A stretch of DNA of 64,000 nucleotides from Actinostola sp. cb2023 (lineage: Eukaryota > Cnidaria > Anthozoa > Actiniaria > Actinostolidae), in contig JAUJYZ010001594.1 in NCBI GenBank assembly GCA_033675265.1, positions 1 through 64,000 on the forward strand, given 5' to 3'. The notes beneath the pieces are model-generated. The model ran no database searches. It saw nothing but the letters and a program-made list of their open reading frames with translations, and was not told the DNA's origin. Shown here piece after piece: positions 24,095 to 37,400 of this stretch (position 1 is the stretch's first letter; each line of letters opens with the position of its first letter). A program made the translations under genes and the position numbers.

Positions 24095-24352
24095 CAGTCG
24101 TTCTCAAAAAAGTTGTCCAGATTAAAAGACTACAATACTACAATAAAGTCACGTGATTCATTATGTTTTACGTGTATAATGTCACGTGATTCATTATATA
24201 TTATATTATTTCAATTTCTGTGCACGGAACTGCGAGTTGATACCAGCGGCATTACATTCATTTCTCACAGTGCCGTGTACTTTTTCATCTCAAATTGAAA
24301 TCCCACGCGAGTAAATTGAATACATAATGAATCACGTGACTTTATTGCAGTA
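24095..24352. mobile_element. Truncated mariner-type MITE (copy 1 of 3)
   Basis: It starts with CAGTCGTTCTCAAAAAAGTT after a TA and contains the AAAGTCACGTGATTCATTA arm and its inverse near 24330. The outer right end found in copies at 33537-33782 and 60242-60486 is missing here. Confidence 0.7.
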
Positions 24353-25049
24353 TTGCTCCAACGATTGCATTATATTAGCTCTAACGATTTTGCTAAAATT
24401 TGGTCAGGTTATGAATTATGTCAATCTAAAGTGATTTCAAAACTTTCATCCAAAAAAAAAAACCGACAATTTTTTCGCACGATCCAATTTTATCCAAAAC
24501 ATAATAGTTATAATATTATTTAAAAAAATGTTCTGCAGTGCAATGGAAGTAGATTTCTGATTAATAACGAGAAACGCGTCGCACTGGTGAAAGCACAGGC
24601 TATAGCTAAGCCACAGGCAACCCAACCATTGCTTCTGGGGCTACTTATAATAAATAAAAATATATTTGTATGCCGCGCGTCTTTTTTGATGGGTTTCCTG
24701 TGGAGCGCGCGCAATACGTATTTATTATGTTGGGCTACCTGTGCACGACTCGCCCGCTAAGCGCGCCATGCTTCACACCAGTTGATATACAAACGCAGTG
24801 GCACAATGTTGCCATGGTTACATTAACTTGTGTATCGTCGCATCATGCATTGCGCGTAATAATGGCTTGCGTATTCCAAATTAATTCATGCTTAAACAAA
24901 GAGGCTCTTTGCTCTACACTATGATGTACAAACACTAAGCCGAGCCGAGCGGTTTGAAACTCGCAGCACATCTCGATCGATCAACACAGAATAGATAGAA
25001 AGATGGACATTGAGGTACGAGAACGATAGACATGTTTTAGACCAAGAAT
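24353..25049. other. No gene
   Basis: AT-rich intergenic sequence. Three copies of a CACAGGNARCCCAA-like motif occur at 24611, 24691 (inverted) and 24730 (inverted). No supported open frame. Confidence 0.5.
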
Positions 25050-25378
25050 CGTCACACTGGATTTGTTATATGGATTGTACATACAACAGAAGTATACTTA
25101 GGAGTATAGGAGTATACTATAAAATAAAAAAGGAGTATAGCTCGCCGGCCCATATAGCGGGGTACATACTACTCACAGCTCATGTAGAAGCTGGACTTTG
25201 ATTGGATCCAGGAGTGATGTCGTCACAATGATTTCTTCTATGTTTTGTTCTATCTATGGATTGTACACACAACAGGAGTATACTTAGGAGTATACTATAA
25301 AGAAATTAGAAAAGGAGTATACTCCCCTATATAGCGGGATACATACTACTCACAGCTATGTAGAAACTGGACTTTGAT
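25050..25378. repeat. Direct duplication covering the 3' end of the beta-helix gene
   Basis: About 25050-25200 is repeated with changes at 25219-25378. Shared blocks include GGATTGTACA, GGAGTATACT, CATACTACTCACAGCT and the last codons of the neighbouring minus-strand gene. The copy nearer the gene holds the real stop. The outer copy is a diverged spare 3' end. Confidence 0.75.
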
Positions 25379-28300
25379 TTTGTCTAGCCCCGTCACTGCT
25401 ACCTACAGGAGATCTAGAGGGCTCATCTGTAGATTCATTCTGTAGCCTTTGGTGTCTGAATTCACCTATCCGCGCCCAACACTCTAGGCAGGCAACACAA
25501 AAAAGCAGTACAAGATACACAAACGGTATGTATGCAAAGACGTGAACGACGACTCGTAACCCAGAGCGGTGCTCATAATCGTGAGTGATTGCAGTGCTGA
25601 AGATTGCTATGAGGCAGAGATTAACAAGCAGGATGCTGTCTACAATGTTCATCCACCAGTATTTACTATTGTAAGGCTGAAAGTATAGACAGACACCTGC
25701 AATAACAACACAAGAAGCCTCAAGAACGGACCGTCGTAAAGGTCCAAATGGTACGTAGAAAGCCAAGAGCAAAATCGCAAAGCGACAAAGAAAATAAAAG
25801 CCTGCAAACCAACGATGGTTTCTCTGCGAGTTCTCCTTGTCTTCGAAGCAACTCTGAAAGAGATCGAAAAACAAACGAACGCTCTGATATCCTGGGAATC
25901 GTTTGTGGCAGACCTGTGGGACAATCAATAGGCAGATGGCAAGGATTAAAGCTATAATGATTAGAATACTAGCAATGATAGTGAATGGCAAGTGCGTCCC
26001 ACGATTTTGGGCAAAATCAATTGAGCCATCAAAGAAGAGCACCCATTTGCCGTTTAAATGAACATAGTGGATGATTTTGAACGAGGTTAAAATCACATCT
26101 GTGTAACACAAGATAATTAGATTGCAAAGCGCATGCGTTGTGTTATCATTATTGATTTTTGAAAAACGTAAAACAATCAGCACAAGAAATACATAGAGGG
26201 GGAAGCTATACTCAATAGCTAACTTGTATAATCCAGTTAAGCCTGGTATGCAGGTAGTGACCTTTGTAATATGAATTCTCCAGTTTGCAAGACCAATCAG
26301 AAAGGGAAGGAAGCGGTCTTTTTCGTGGAGAGTTTGGTTGTCCTCGTTCACAAGGTAAGGTATGATCTGGTAGGAGTACAACCATGCATTTAGATAAACT
26401 GTGAAGATATCAAGGTCAAGAGCGAGCACGGCACAAACAAACATAGCTGATAATATACAGAACACTGGTACAAACCAATACAGAGTGTCATAGCTGCAGC
26501 CATCTTGTGCATCGCCACACTCTTCACTACCTATTAAGACACTGCAATTCTTTTGGCACTCGCCGCAAAGGGTGCTCGATTGATTGCGCTTCTTTGCGCA
26601 ACGGGTTTCTGAATTCAGTTGGAACTCACCCTTCTTGTTCAAGGCTGTTACAGTTTTACTGCAATATCCTTGAGGGCAGGGATATGAAGTAAACTTGTTG
26701 TCAACAATGCCACCCCAATACCCAGTCTTCAAGTATACATGCTTGCCTTCCGAGCATCTGGATACACCGGCCGATTCCTTCGTCAAACATGTGCATTCTA
26801 GTTTATCCGGATCCAAGTTAAATCCGAGGTAGCAATCTGTAAGCATTAGGTCTGTAAGTTTAGTTATTACTGTCTGGCCGCTTAGCGTTGTGAAGGTCAT
26901 ATCAAAAGGGCATCGACAAGAGCCTTTTAACATAAGGTTAGATATTTTGCTAGTGTCATTCTTAGGATCTATAAGTAAAAGCGGCGATGGAATTCGCAGT
27001 TCCGTGCCTTGTACCTGGCTTGCTAAGGAAAGCCTGACAATCCCTTGGACAAGGCTGTCTTTTTCATCATAAAGTTCAATCGTTGCATTGAAGAATTCAC
27101 CTGGCGCGACTTTCCATTCTTCAGGATTGGTGACGATTTGGAGAGGATCCGTGGAGATCTCATCTCCGATACTCACATTTCCACCTTGTGCACTTCGGTA
27201 AGTAATAAAGCGCCATTGCATAGTTTCATTATTTGTTCTGTTTTGGCCAGGTTTTCGACATGATTGTAAACTATGAACAAATATTGAATTTCCTCCGCCT
27301 TTTTTAGCGGTGTTTGAATCGAAAACTATCTTGACTTTCCAGTTGTCGACAGATTCGACACTATCTGACCCATTGTATCCAATAAAACAGTTACGAATGT
27401 CAAACTCTGTTGTTTCAAATGCCAAAACTGGCGGACCGTTAGCTGCTACATATATTGCTCCACCTTTCTCTGTTGCGTGGTTGTGTGTGAAATGCAATCT
27501 TGATCGGGGCATTAAGTCGATGACTGACAGTCCATAGACACCCACCGCTCCACCTAGTAACCCTGTGTTATTGGTGAACGTCAACGTGTCGTACACTTTC
27601 ATCAGAGCATTATCTAAGACCAACGCTGTATCGGAGTTCTTCTCAAATAATGTATTTCCTTGGAATTCGATAGGAATGCCACATGAATACACAGCACCCT
27701 GTCCAACAACCTTTTTATCTTCTGTCCTGATTATTCTACTACCAGATATCGTGGCATTTTCCAGTACAACTTTATAATGAAACGTGGGGTTGAGCTTTAG
27801 GTTTTTCAAGGGTAGATCTAAAAGCCCAGTGGACAATCCAAGGGCGGCTCCGAGTGTTGCTCGATTGTCCTTCCACGTGCAGCCTTCGAAGCGAAGTTCT
27901 CGTATATGGTATTCATCCTTCACAGGAGAGTAGGATGGCCCATAGTGCGATACGCCTCCACCAAATATAGCCTCATTGCTTTCGTAAGTGTTGTACCGGT
28001 GTGTTATAGTGTTGGCGACAAAATGTCCTTTCCAAATTAGGATTCCAGACCTCACTCCACCCCCACCATTACTTGCAGTGTTATTCGTAAAGTGCGAGTT
28101 CCAAATATTAAGATGGTTGTCTTCTGTTTTGTCTTGAAATTCAACGAACAATCCAGCACCCCACAAGGCCTTGTTGTTAGAGAATTGACACCCTTGGACC
28201 GTAACTGTGTTATTTGTAGCATTACCTTTAACAAAGACAGACAATCCCCCTCCCCGTCCAAATGGCATATGGTCGGTCCCCTCCGGAAACTCGATGAGAG

Positions 28301-29141
28301 TGCCATTAAAATACTGTTTCGGTGCTTGGTTTCCTTCAAAAGTACAATCTTCAAAGAGATAGTGGTTGTCACGCTGATATGCAAAGCGTTCGGGGTCATT
28401 TGCATCAAAGGGTGGGAGGGCACCATCGAAGGTAAATTCCATATAAACACCACCCCCAGCCAAGCCATAATTATGCTTCTTAGCGTAACTTATATTCATA
28501 GTTGGAGCATTCTGAACAAATTGTGACTTACTTATATGGACTTTACCTCCAACATCGTATAGTATAAGGCCAATACCAGGGCTGTGAGAGATGCGACAGT
28601 TTTGGATAGTAATCTCCTTGCAGTAGGCCAAGAACACTCCAGAATAAAACATAGCGTGGCTTTCATGTTGTCTTTCAAATGCCGAGCCGATAGTACTGTG
28701 ATGAAGAGCCCCACAGCCAGAAATTGTAACATTTTGAAGCTGAATATTTCCACTTCGAATGAACGTAAGGCCAATGTCTGGGAAACAAAATACTTCAACA
28801 TCCAAGTTACTTCCGTTTCCCAAGATTCCGAGATCAAAAACTCCTTGAAAAGTGGCGTTCTTTGTCAGATTGTACGCTCCAGGTTCGAGAATGACTTCTG
28901 TGGAATTTCCGTGTTGTTCGTTGGAGATCCATTCAAACACATAATCAAGAGTTTTACAAGGAACGTGTGCTAGCCTAGTTCCATTTAAGCAAGTTTTGGA
29001 ATCGTTTCCATCGCTAGGTGAGACAACAATAAAGTTGTTGTACACTGTTCTTTGATCTTGTCCAAATGATGGCCAACTAAAGATGCTGCTAAAAGCGACA
29101 AGAAATAAGAAGAAAAAATGCCGCACTGCTTTTTGAGCCAT
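25356..29141 (-). CDS. Secreted-type beta-helix ectodomain with multi-pass membrane C-terminus
   Basis: A single uninterrupted 1261-codon frame. Residues 1-27 form a signal peptide ending near SWPSFGQ. The ectodomain (28-887) carries many N-glycosylation sequons and repeated coils such as GGGVYMEF, GGGLSVF, GAGLFVE, GGAVGVY and GGAIYVA, typical of a right-handed parallel beta-helix (pectin-lyase fold). A Cys-rich segment (about 745-880, with TLCGECQKNCSV) precedes about eight or nine hydrophobic spans (888-1220) and a short Ser/Gln-rich cytoplasmic tail. It is likely a plasma-membrane surface receptor or channel-like protein. I do not recognise a named family; the membrane block loosely recalls TRP-like proteins. 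An intronless frame this long is unusual beside the many-exon neighbour. The start is the first Met before the signal peptide. Confidence 0.87.
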   Translation of the reverse strand: MAQKAVRHFFFLFLVAFSSIFSWPSFGQDQRTVYNNFIVVSPSDGNDSKTCLNGTRLAHVPCKTLDYVFEWISNEQHGNSTEVILEPGAYNLTKNATFQGVFDLGILGNGSNLDVEVFCFPDIGLTFIRSGNIQLQNVTISGCGALHHSTIGSAFERQHESHAMFYSGVFLAYCKEITIQNCRISHSPGIGLILYDVGGKVHISKSQFVQNAPTMNISYAKKHNYGLAGGGVYMEFTFDGALPPFDANDPERFAYQRDNHYLFEDCTFEGNQAPKQYFNGTLIEFPEGTDHMPFGRGGGLSVFVKGNATNNTVTVQGCQFSNNKALWGAGLFVEFQDKTEDNHLNIWNSHFTNNTASNGGGGVRSGILIWKGHFVANTITHRYNTYESNEAIFGGGVSHYGPSYSPVKDEYHIRELRFEGCTWKDNRATLGAALGLSTGLLDLPLKNLKLNPTFHYKVVLENATISGSRIIRTEDKKVVGQGAVYSCGIPIEFQGNTLFEKNSDTALVLDNALMKVYDTLTFTNNTGLLGGAVGVYGLSVIDLMPRSRLHFTHNHATEKGGAIYVAANGPPVLAFETTEFDIRNCFIGYNGSDSVESVDNWKVKIVFDSNTAKKGGGNSIFVHSLQSCRKPGQNRTNNETMQWRFITYRSAQGGNVSIGDEISTDPLQIVTNPEEWKVAPGEFFNATIELYDEKDSLVQGIVRLSLASQVQGTELRIPSPLLLIDPKNDTSKISNLMLKGSCRCPFDMTFTTLSGQTVITKLTDLMLTDCYLGFNLDPDKLECTCLTKESAGVSRCSEGKHVYLKTGYWGGIVDNKFTSYPCPQGYCSKTVTALNKKGEFQLNSETRCAKKRNQSSTLCGECQKNCSVLIGSEECGDAQDGCSYDTLYWFVPVFCILSAMFVCAVLALDLDIFTVYLNAWLYSYQIIPYLVNEDNQTLHEKDRFLPFLIGLANWRIHITKVTTCIPGLTGLYKLAIEYSFPLYVFLVLIVLRFSKINNDNTTHALCNLIILCYTDVILTSFKIIHYVHLNGKWVLFFDGSIDFAQNRGTHLPFTIIASILIIIALILAICLLIVPQVCHKRFPGYQSVRLFFDLFQSCFEDKENSQRNHRWFAGFYFLCRFAILLLAFYVPFGPLRRSVLEASCVVIAGVCLYFQPYNSKYWWMNIVDSILLVNLCLIAIFSTAITHDYEHRSGLRVVVHVFAYIPFVYLVLLFCVACLECWARIGEFRHQRLQNESTDEPSRSPVGSSDGARQNQSPVST

Positions 29142-31423
29142 ACTTTTGAAAGCGAAATAGTTAACTTGGGTTCATAGGAAAAACTACTTCCTGTGGTTTT
29201 CTTGGAATTATTCGGGGTGCTGGTCACATGCCTTTAGACGGCGATGCGGCCAATATAAGCGTGACACTAATAAAATAATAATAAAGAAAAAACAACGTGA
29301 CACTAGAAAGGGTTCGGCTTTGGACAAAAGAGCCGTGCTCTTCAGGTATCTAATTATTCACTTCACTAGACTAGTTTTACAATATTCATTTCCATGACGT
29401 CAGTCGACGCTCTCCGAAAGAGTTCTCGGGCTTTCGGTTTTTTTATCGACTGATAAAGGGGCGTTAATGTTTTGGTAATAATAATGCGGGAAAGAGCGGG
29501 AATATTTTAAATTTTAAAATAACTAAATCCCTGTACTCATGGATTCGCTATTACTACTTGAAAAATTGAATTTTTTTGTTGCAATAGACAACTCAGAACT
29601 GACATATCAAGCTCTAATGCAGTTCGAAACCATCACAACGACTCGATTTTCTTACTTTTATAGCAAATATTTTCAGCTTTCCTAAAAGTGTTGAAGAACA
29701 TCATTAAAAAATCCCTTTCGGAGGCAGTTGTTTGGGAACTATTAAACACAAGGGCGAACTTTTTTGAGGAAAAGGTTTTTTGTCTGGATAGTATAGAGCC
29801 GGATCGAGAGGAATCAATACGATTAATATGAGGCCAGCGTTAGGTTGTGACACTATACGTGATTCTGAACATTGATAACAAATATTCTTCGATGTGAATT
29901 AACATACAGTAGTGAATTGAATTGATGTTTATTTGCACTCTTGATTTACAGTATTACATAATAATCGATGATACTCATCACTCCATCATAATACATGTAA
30001 ATAAAACCAACTTTCAGTACACTCAGAGCTAGACTTGCCACAAGTCGATCTCTCTCCCAGATGTGCGAGCGAAGCGAGCCATTGAGGTCGCGAAGCGACC
30101 GAATGATACCCAAGTGGCGGGGGTGCTCGTCGTCCCTTTTAGTTTTTTTGTGTGTGTTTTGGTCCCACTTAGGGTGTCAGAAATAAAAATGACCACCAAT
30201 AGAGTTTTCCGGTCCCTTTTAGGGTATTCAATCAACAGCGATATTTTAAAACTTCCTATTAATAACATCGCTCTGTATTGTTTCACAACGTTGTCTTAAA
30301 CTTGTAAGAGTGGAAGGCGTTTGATGCTAGTGTCTTTTATACTATTAAAATGACTTTTTAAATTGGTCCCTTTTAGGGGTAAAAATATTCGCTGCCACGC
30401 CCACCAAGACAAGACTCCGGTCCCTTTTAGGGTCATTTTCAAAATTTCCGACGAGCATCCCTACCCCCTTTTATAAGGGAGTCCCCCCCCCCCCCCCTAT
30501 TGATGGCTGCACCAAGTTTTTGGAGTGATTCACAAGGGATATAGCAATCTTTCTTAAGGTACTTTTGTCTTTACAGTACGTGCTCCACACAGACCGAACG
30601 TGGAAACAACAAAGACATTTATATTTATATTTACGGCCGGGGATCGAGATCGGGCCCAGATATCCAAAGAAGCATGATTTGCGTCACTGCTCTTGTACTA
30701 CAGTACATCGTGTCCACCGGTTCGCGAAAGGTCAAGAACGTATAGTAAATGGTTCCAATATCATTGCTGCTTACTAATTAATTGATATGACGTACGTATA
30801 TTTCTCAACACTTGGAAGTGATAAGAGTTTCTAAAGTGTACATAGATGTGTGCATGCTGGGTTCGGGACGCTTTGATTTGTCAACAAACAATCACATACT
30901 TATTTCTAATCCAATTTAAGCTCTGCACAAAATTTTCCTGGTTGAGGCTCCTCGTGCATGTTGGACGAGTGGTTAGTGCACTACGCGGCTTTCAGTGAAC
31001 AGTGGTCACGAAGGTCCCCTGGTACCTTAAAAAGAAAACGCAAAATACAACGAATGGACGGGACCTTTGTAACTTAAAATTGAACACAGTAAACCATTTC
31101 AGTTAGTTTCTGGTGTTGTTATTTTAATGTCTATTAGCTACTGTTTATATCCTGGGTTTATGTCGCTCGTCTGAGCCTTCTTCCTATAAAACTTTGCGAC
31201 AAATAAACTAGTTGCTGTGGTCACCAGGCTCGGCTTTGGACGTCTTGATAACTATACTAATCTAGAAGATTCTGATTCACTGAAAGAACAAAGAAAGTGT
31301 AAATATGATTAGCGCGCAATTGCATCACGTAGACTGATTCAGCGCGTCGCGCCCTGTAGAAACGCAATAGTTGATAAGCCTTCGAGGAAGACAACCAATT
31401 CTGTAGTCGTACATAGTCTTACC
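29142..31423. repeat. Intergenic, no gene; repeat fragments
   Basis: 29386-30029 is an inverted relative of 56106-57160 (see the 55963 element) without its terminal repeats. At 30031 it meets AGACTTGCCACAAGTCGA, a motif that recurs inverted at 54299. From about 30105 to 30500 the short phrase GGTCCCTTTTAGGGT recurs several times and ends in a C run. A tRNA-like A-box stretch near 30960-31020 may be an old SINE. The 29142-29300 part may hold the promoter of the minus-strand beta-helix gene, but no clear TATA is seen. Confidence 0.6.
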
Positions 31424-34400
31424 CTATCGATGTTTCTGTAACGGAATTGTAACAGTCTTGCGTGTTTCCCCGTTACGATTGGCCGCAACGCAAACGTAAT
31501 CTAAGTCAGCGTTATGCTGAGACGTTCGTGTAATGACCAACCGTGAGCCTACAAGCTTACCAACGCCATTCCTTATTTCTTCATTCTTCAATTTGCCAAG
31601 AAAGTCGGCTTTAAATTAGAGAAAAGAATGACTGGGATAAATAATGTATAGTGAATTATGATTTTTTATTTCAGACCAATTAAGTTATGCATTGGAGCTT
31701 GCTACAAACCACCCCTCCCCTCCCCCACTGGTGCATATGACAGCACACGCGCTTTCACTCTCTCCCATCAAAACCGCGCACTCAAGTCTTTATGATAATA
31801 ATATAATAATACTTTATTTATTAATATTAATACATCAATATCAATACAATGAAAGGAGATATCAGAGGTTAACCAAACCAATGATTCGAGCGCACAAAAA
31901 CGACATCGCACCGTTTCAAAGAGACAAAAAAGAGACAACGATTAAAACATGACTACGGTAAGTCGAACTAACTAAAGTATGACTAAAGGCTCACACATGG
32001 TATAACAAAACGAACGAACATTGAAGACTGTTTGAGTGTGTTGTTTAATTTCTATGTTGTTCATTATTGTCACATTACCTGGAATGCCCTTGTCATCAAC
32101 GTGCCATTGCACAGAAACAAGCTTGTAGTTGTTGTTATTTATGTTGCACTCGAGTGTGTTGTTAACATCCAGGTTCCATACCTTGGGTTTAGTGATAGGA
32201 CTTATCACAAGTAAATCTAAACGAAGAATACAATTATTAAAGCTATGGGCGAAAAGTTTATTTTGTACACAGTAAAGTTTTACCGCTAGCTTGTGGTTTG
32301 GCAGGCTTCACATCTGAAACAAAAGAAGAAGAACAAGTTATTTTCTATCAACTCGCAGACTTGCACTCAAACTGATCCATTTAGTGATAACCGATCGCGA
32401 TGTACATGAATCGGAATCAAGCTTGACGATGTACTCGGCAGAAACAATAATTTAATAAACCTTTATTAACGTGTCAATTATTTACCTAGCTTACACAAGT
32501 GTAAACTAATTGAAGACACCTATCTACCTATAATCTACACCCATGCCCAAACCCAAAGCCCCACCTAATTTCCCCAACCCCTCCCCCCTTATTTATATCC
32601 TATCCGGCCTAAAATTAAACGCACCTTCACAGGAAGAGGAACCAAGCTTTGCGTTTGTAAATTTCTTTGCTGGACAAACTAAACAGCTAGTTTGGCTTTC
32701 ATTGGGCTGGTAGTGACCTTGTGGACAGAGTGAACAGAACGGCCTCATGCCGTCCTTGGAATAGGTACCAGGTGGACAGAGGTCTGTGGGTAGGAGAAAA
32801 CAATCAATAGTAGTTATCATTACTAATCGAATTAGCATGTAACAATGGAAAAAAACGCCCGCTCTGAAAACCTTGAACATTTCCAACGAATTTCCAATGC
32901 ATTTCCGAGGTTTGAAGTGCGCGCGATTTTTTCAATGTTTATAGCGGTGTATCACACACCTCTGCACACATAGTCTCCCTTGAGAGAAGATGTCCCTCCA
33001 GGGCACTTATTGCAAGTGTTGTTGCCTCGCTGGTTCTGATAGGTCCCCGCAGAGCACATGGTGCAGGTTCCATTCCCGTTCATGTCCCTGTAATACGTCC
33101 CCAAGGGACATTGCACTGTAGTAATTAAATATAGAATTAGAAGTTAGAAACACTGACAGGCTAAATCGTAGAAACTGAAGGCTCATAGCTATGTTTAATC
33201 GCAATGTACAAACGCCTACAAAGTCTTGGTCAGTACTGTGTCAGCTCTTACACTGATTGAGAATATAGCTAATTGCATAATCGTTGTCGGGTTGAAAATC
33301 ATAAATCATAGAAGCGCTGAGACCGCAAGGATGGATGGGAAATCAGTTCATAACCCGCATTACATGTAGATATATTCAATGTTCTCGTAGTTTTAAAGAT
33401 ACATGAACTACGAGAACATTGAATATATCTACATGTAATGCGGGTTATGAACTGATTTCCCATCCATCCTTGCGGTCTCAGCGCTTCTATGATTTATGAT
33501 TTTCAACCCGACAACGATTATGCAATTAGCTATATACAGTCATACCCAAAAAGGTTGTCCAGATGAAAAGACTAAAACAAAGTCACGTGATTCATTAAGT
33601 ATATTCAATTTCCTCTCATGAAATTCAATTTGAGATGCAAAAGTACATGGCATTGTGAGAACTGAATGTAATGGCGCTGGTATCAACTCGCAGTTCCGCG
33701 CACAGTCCGAACATAATGAATCGCGTGACTTTATTGTAGTATTGTAGTCTTTTCATCTGGACAACCTTTTTGGGAATGACTGTATTGTTGTTTGAACATG
33801 CATAGCGATCCAGTGTAAAGTTACAATCTCTTGCAGACGTTTCGAGACTCGGCTGCCTTTTCTTTAGTGTAAGAAGTTTTTATGTTGGCTTCTTATTTTA
33901 AAAACTGACGCGTGTTTACCTTCGCGGGTCATTCTGTTGGATTTCATTGCAACTTTCAACCAATAGAAAGCTGTATTTATCAAGAGACCGTAACGGACCT
34001 TATGCTCTTGTATTTATCGATTAAACGTTGTCTGACCAGTGACATATAATAAAGTAAGATCAGCAACGGATACTCACTACAGACATAAACCTTGAATGAA
34101 AGTACTTTTTCATATCCCAGCGGACACTTGGATGTCTTGTTGGCGCTCTGAAAGCCTTCAAGACACAAGAAATATGATGGAAAAACAAATTGATAATTCA
34201 ACGGAAAATATAATGGTCATTTAAAATATTATTATTATTATGCATCGAGGAAGGTGAATCCCCTTTAGTTTATACTATGGCAGAACAGCTATAGAGAGCA
34301 GGGCCGTACATATATATATAACCCAAAATTCAAGGGGGGCAGTACGTATATTAACAGCAAAAATAACTAAAAAATAGTACAGTTCTCAGTACTTTTTGGT

Positions 34401-37400
34401 ATCTTTTTCGCCTTGCTAGGGGGCGGGGAGGGGGGAAGGGGGGGGGGGGGGGGGGGGGCTGCCCCTGTGCTGTGTACGGTCCTGGAGAGGCACGCAACAA
34501 GTTTTACAGACGCAAATATGGCATGGATTAAAACACAACTTACCAACACAGTCGCCGATCCTGTCTGTTTTGTTTTGTTTTGTATTATATTTCCATTTGC
34601 CTGTCGACTCGTCACACCAGTACCAACCAAAATTGGCCACGCCGAATGGACGACTTCCTGCAGGACACACCCTATACACTGCCCTATGGGCACGTGTTGA
34701 TATCCCTGGATCCTTCCAAATACCAGCATAACCTCTATCATCAGGGTACAAAGTACACTTTGATCCTGCAATTGAAATCCAGCTCGAGATGTGAACGCCT
34801 ATTTCACGCATTCTTACTATAGTAACCTTCTTCTTAAATTCTTTCGTCCATTAATTCCATACTTAAATTTCTCTTTTTCTGTCCTTCCATTCATTCATTC
34901 ATGTTATCTTCATCATATTCTCATCTCCATATTTCAAGAATTCTTCCTCTCAACCAATGTAGCTACTTATGAATCTCATGATTACCTCCGACATATACAG
35001 TGAAATGACATCTCGCATTGTTTCCCGCCTTGTCATATGCGTAGATATAGCGATTCCAACCCCCAACAGAACCGCTTATATTCACTCCTCCGCGGTATGG
35101 TGGGTCGATTCTGACAACTCCGACGTTATCTGTGAACTTAGGTTCCTTGAATTTCACAAATATCGGCGGTTTAGAGTAGACGGGATGAAACACTTTGGGT
35201 CCAGGACAGAACACGATTTTTGGCTTCTCTTTGTCTGTTACAAGAAGGCGAACAAAACTAAACATTGTTGTAACGATTTCTACTATAATAATCATCTTTA
35301 TTTTGAGTGGGTTTACAAATACAGCAATACAACAATACTGGTTTCCAATCTGGCCCACTAGATACTAGATATCATATGTTACCAACAAACAGTTCACTTA
35401 TGAACAATTGTTAACCTTTATACTGCATGCAAAACCCTACTTTATCGCGCGGAAACTCCGTCGAGAAGAGTACTAGTTCTCGCGTGTCTCGCGTGTCGCC
35501 TCTTCTCGCCTCACTCCCCTCGCGTCTTTTCGTCTCGCCTCATTCTCTCGCGGCCAGATCAACGACTCGATCGAACGTGAAGTTTTGCGGTAAAAAAAAC
35601 AGGGGCTGTTTTGCAGTCTATACGATATAATGCTGACGCAGTAAAATACAAAATTGTGAAGTCAGACACCACCCACCTTGAATAACGACGTTGTTTATAC
35701 AGTATGCAGATTTCCCCTCAGGATTGACTACTGTCCACGTGACTTGCGTGGTGCCCGAGGGAAACTGGTACTGACCATCAACAGCAGGAGAAACGGTGAT
35801 GTTTTGGTAATTAGATTGGGGGAGTTTCCATTGTGATCCAACAGAGGTCGTGTTCTTACCGACAGGGAGGGAAGTGATGATTCTCGAAGGACAACTTATC
35901 CATGGCTCTACAACATAGAATATCAGTACACATCAACCTGTCGGATATAAGAGGAATATTTCTGTATGATCTAACTCCATCGTAGAGTCTTTTCTATCCG
36001 TACTTCTCTTTTGCACTTTTAAACTCTTTTCGATTCTTTGTGGACTGTCTGTCTCTCTTTTTTTTTACTAGCTCGTTGAGCTACAACCAACATTTCCCCC
36101 GATCTCATTTATGACTGCTCAGTGCCACTGCATGAGGGCCACTACTAGTTTATCAGCTTTAGCTGTAAAGTGATTACCCTCTTGAAATAAAGTTATTATT
36201 ATTATTATTATTATAGTGCAAAACAGCATAGATACGAGGGGACAGTACCCCCCCCCCCCCCCCCCCCACCCCCACCCCCAAACAAATATAATCACTCCTA
36301 GCAAAAATGAAAGTAAAATACAAATACTGTAATCAAAACATTAACAGTTGAACAATTTCCTCCATGACTTGACTTGCATATTTCATGCCAGATAGTAATT
36401 ACATCAGTTACTTACTCGCGTAAATCTTTTTACACTTCACTTGTGAGCCTGTCCAAGTTCCATTAGCGTTGCACTGAAGTGCTGTTCCTCCAACTTTGTT
36501 ATATCCTGACTTACATTCTTGATTGCACATCTTGTCTTCATAGCGTCCACCAGTTATGCCACAGATATGAGGATAGTAATACGCATTCTGGGTGGCTGGT
36601 AGCGCGGGGCATTTGACACCTTTGAACAACGTAAAATTTACATCAACATTGGCTCTGAGTTGTACACGTGCGCTCATATGTGCACCTTTGGTGGAAAACG
36701 CTTGTTCAATTAACAAGGGTTTGAACTTCGAAACTATTGATTTGCATGTAACTAGTGGACGACACCACAGAGCTCTCGCGCTATACAAAGCGGTTATTTC
36801 GTTTATTTGGTGCATGGGAACATTGGGCGTCCTTCAGAGCTTGTAGATTTAGGACTTTATTTTGAAAGCGTTACGTCAATGTAGGTTTTTTACCCTCTTC
36901 AATCAGCTCTAGTTATCCCTCCATCCTAGCTGCGCGCGAGCCATAGTTGCATTACAACTATATAGAGCAGTCGCATCTACATATTTCCAGGTCTGGAATT
37001 CTACTTTATAGTGACGTACCAATACAATAGTCCGAGGTAAACCATCCCTTCCAGTAACCATCGCTATTGCATGTAATTGTTTGGAATTCTACTTTATATG
37101 ACGTACCAATACAATAGTCCGAGGTAAACCATCCCTTCCAGTAACCATCGCTATTGCATGTAATTGTTTGGAATTCTACTCTATATGACGTACCAATACA
37201 ATAGTCCGAGGTAAACCATCCCTTCCAGTAACCATCGCTATTGCATGTAATTGTTTGGAATTCTTACTCTATATGACGTACCAATACAATAGTCCGAGGT
37301 AAACCATCCCTTCCAGTAACCATCGATATTGCATGTAATTGTTTGGAATTCTACTTTATATGACGTACCAATACAATAGTCCGAGGTAAACCATCCCTTC

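Noticed and set aside
30955..31020. tRNA-like segment GGACGAGTGGTTAGTGCAC
   Set aside because: It has an A-box-like start but the B-box is degenerate and the acceptor stem does not close; at best an old SINE trace.
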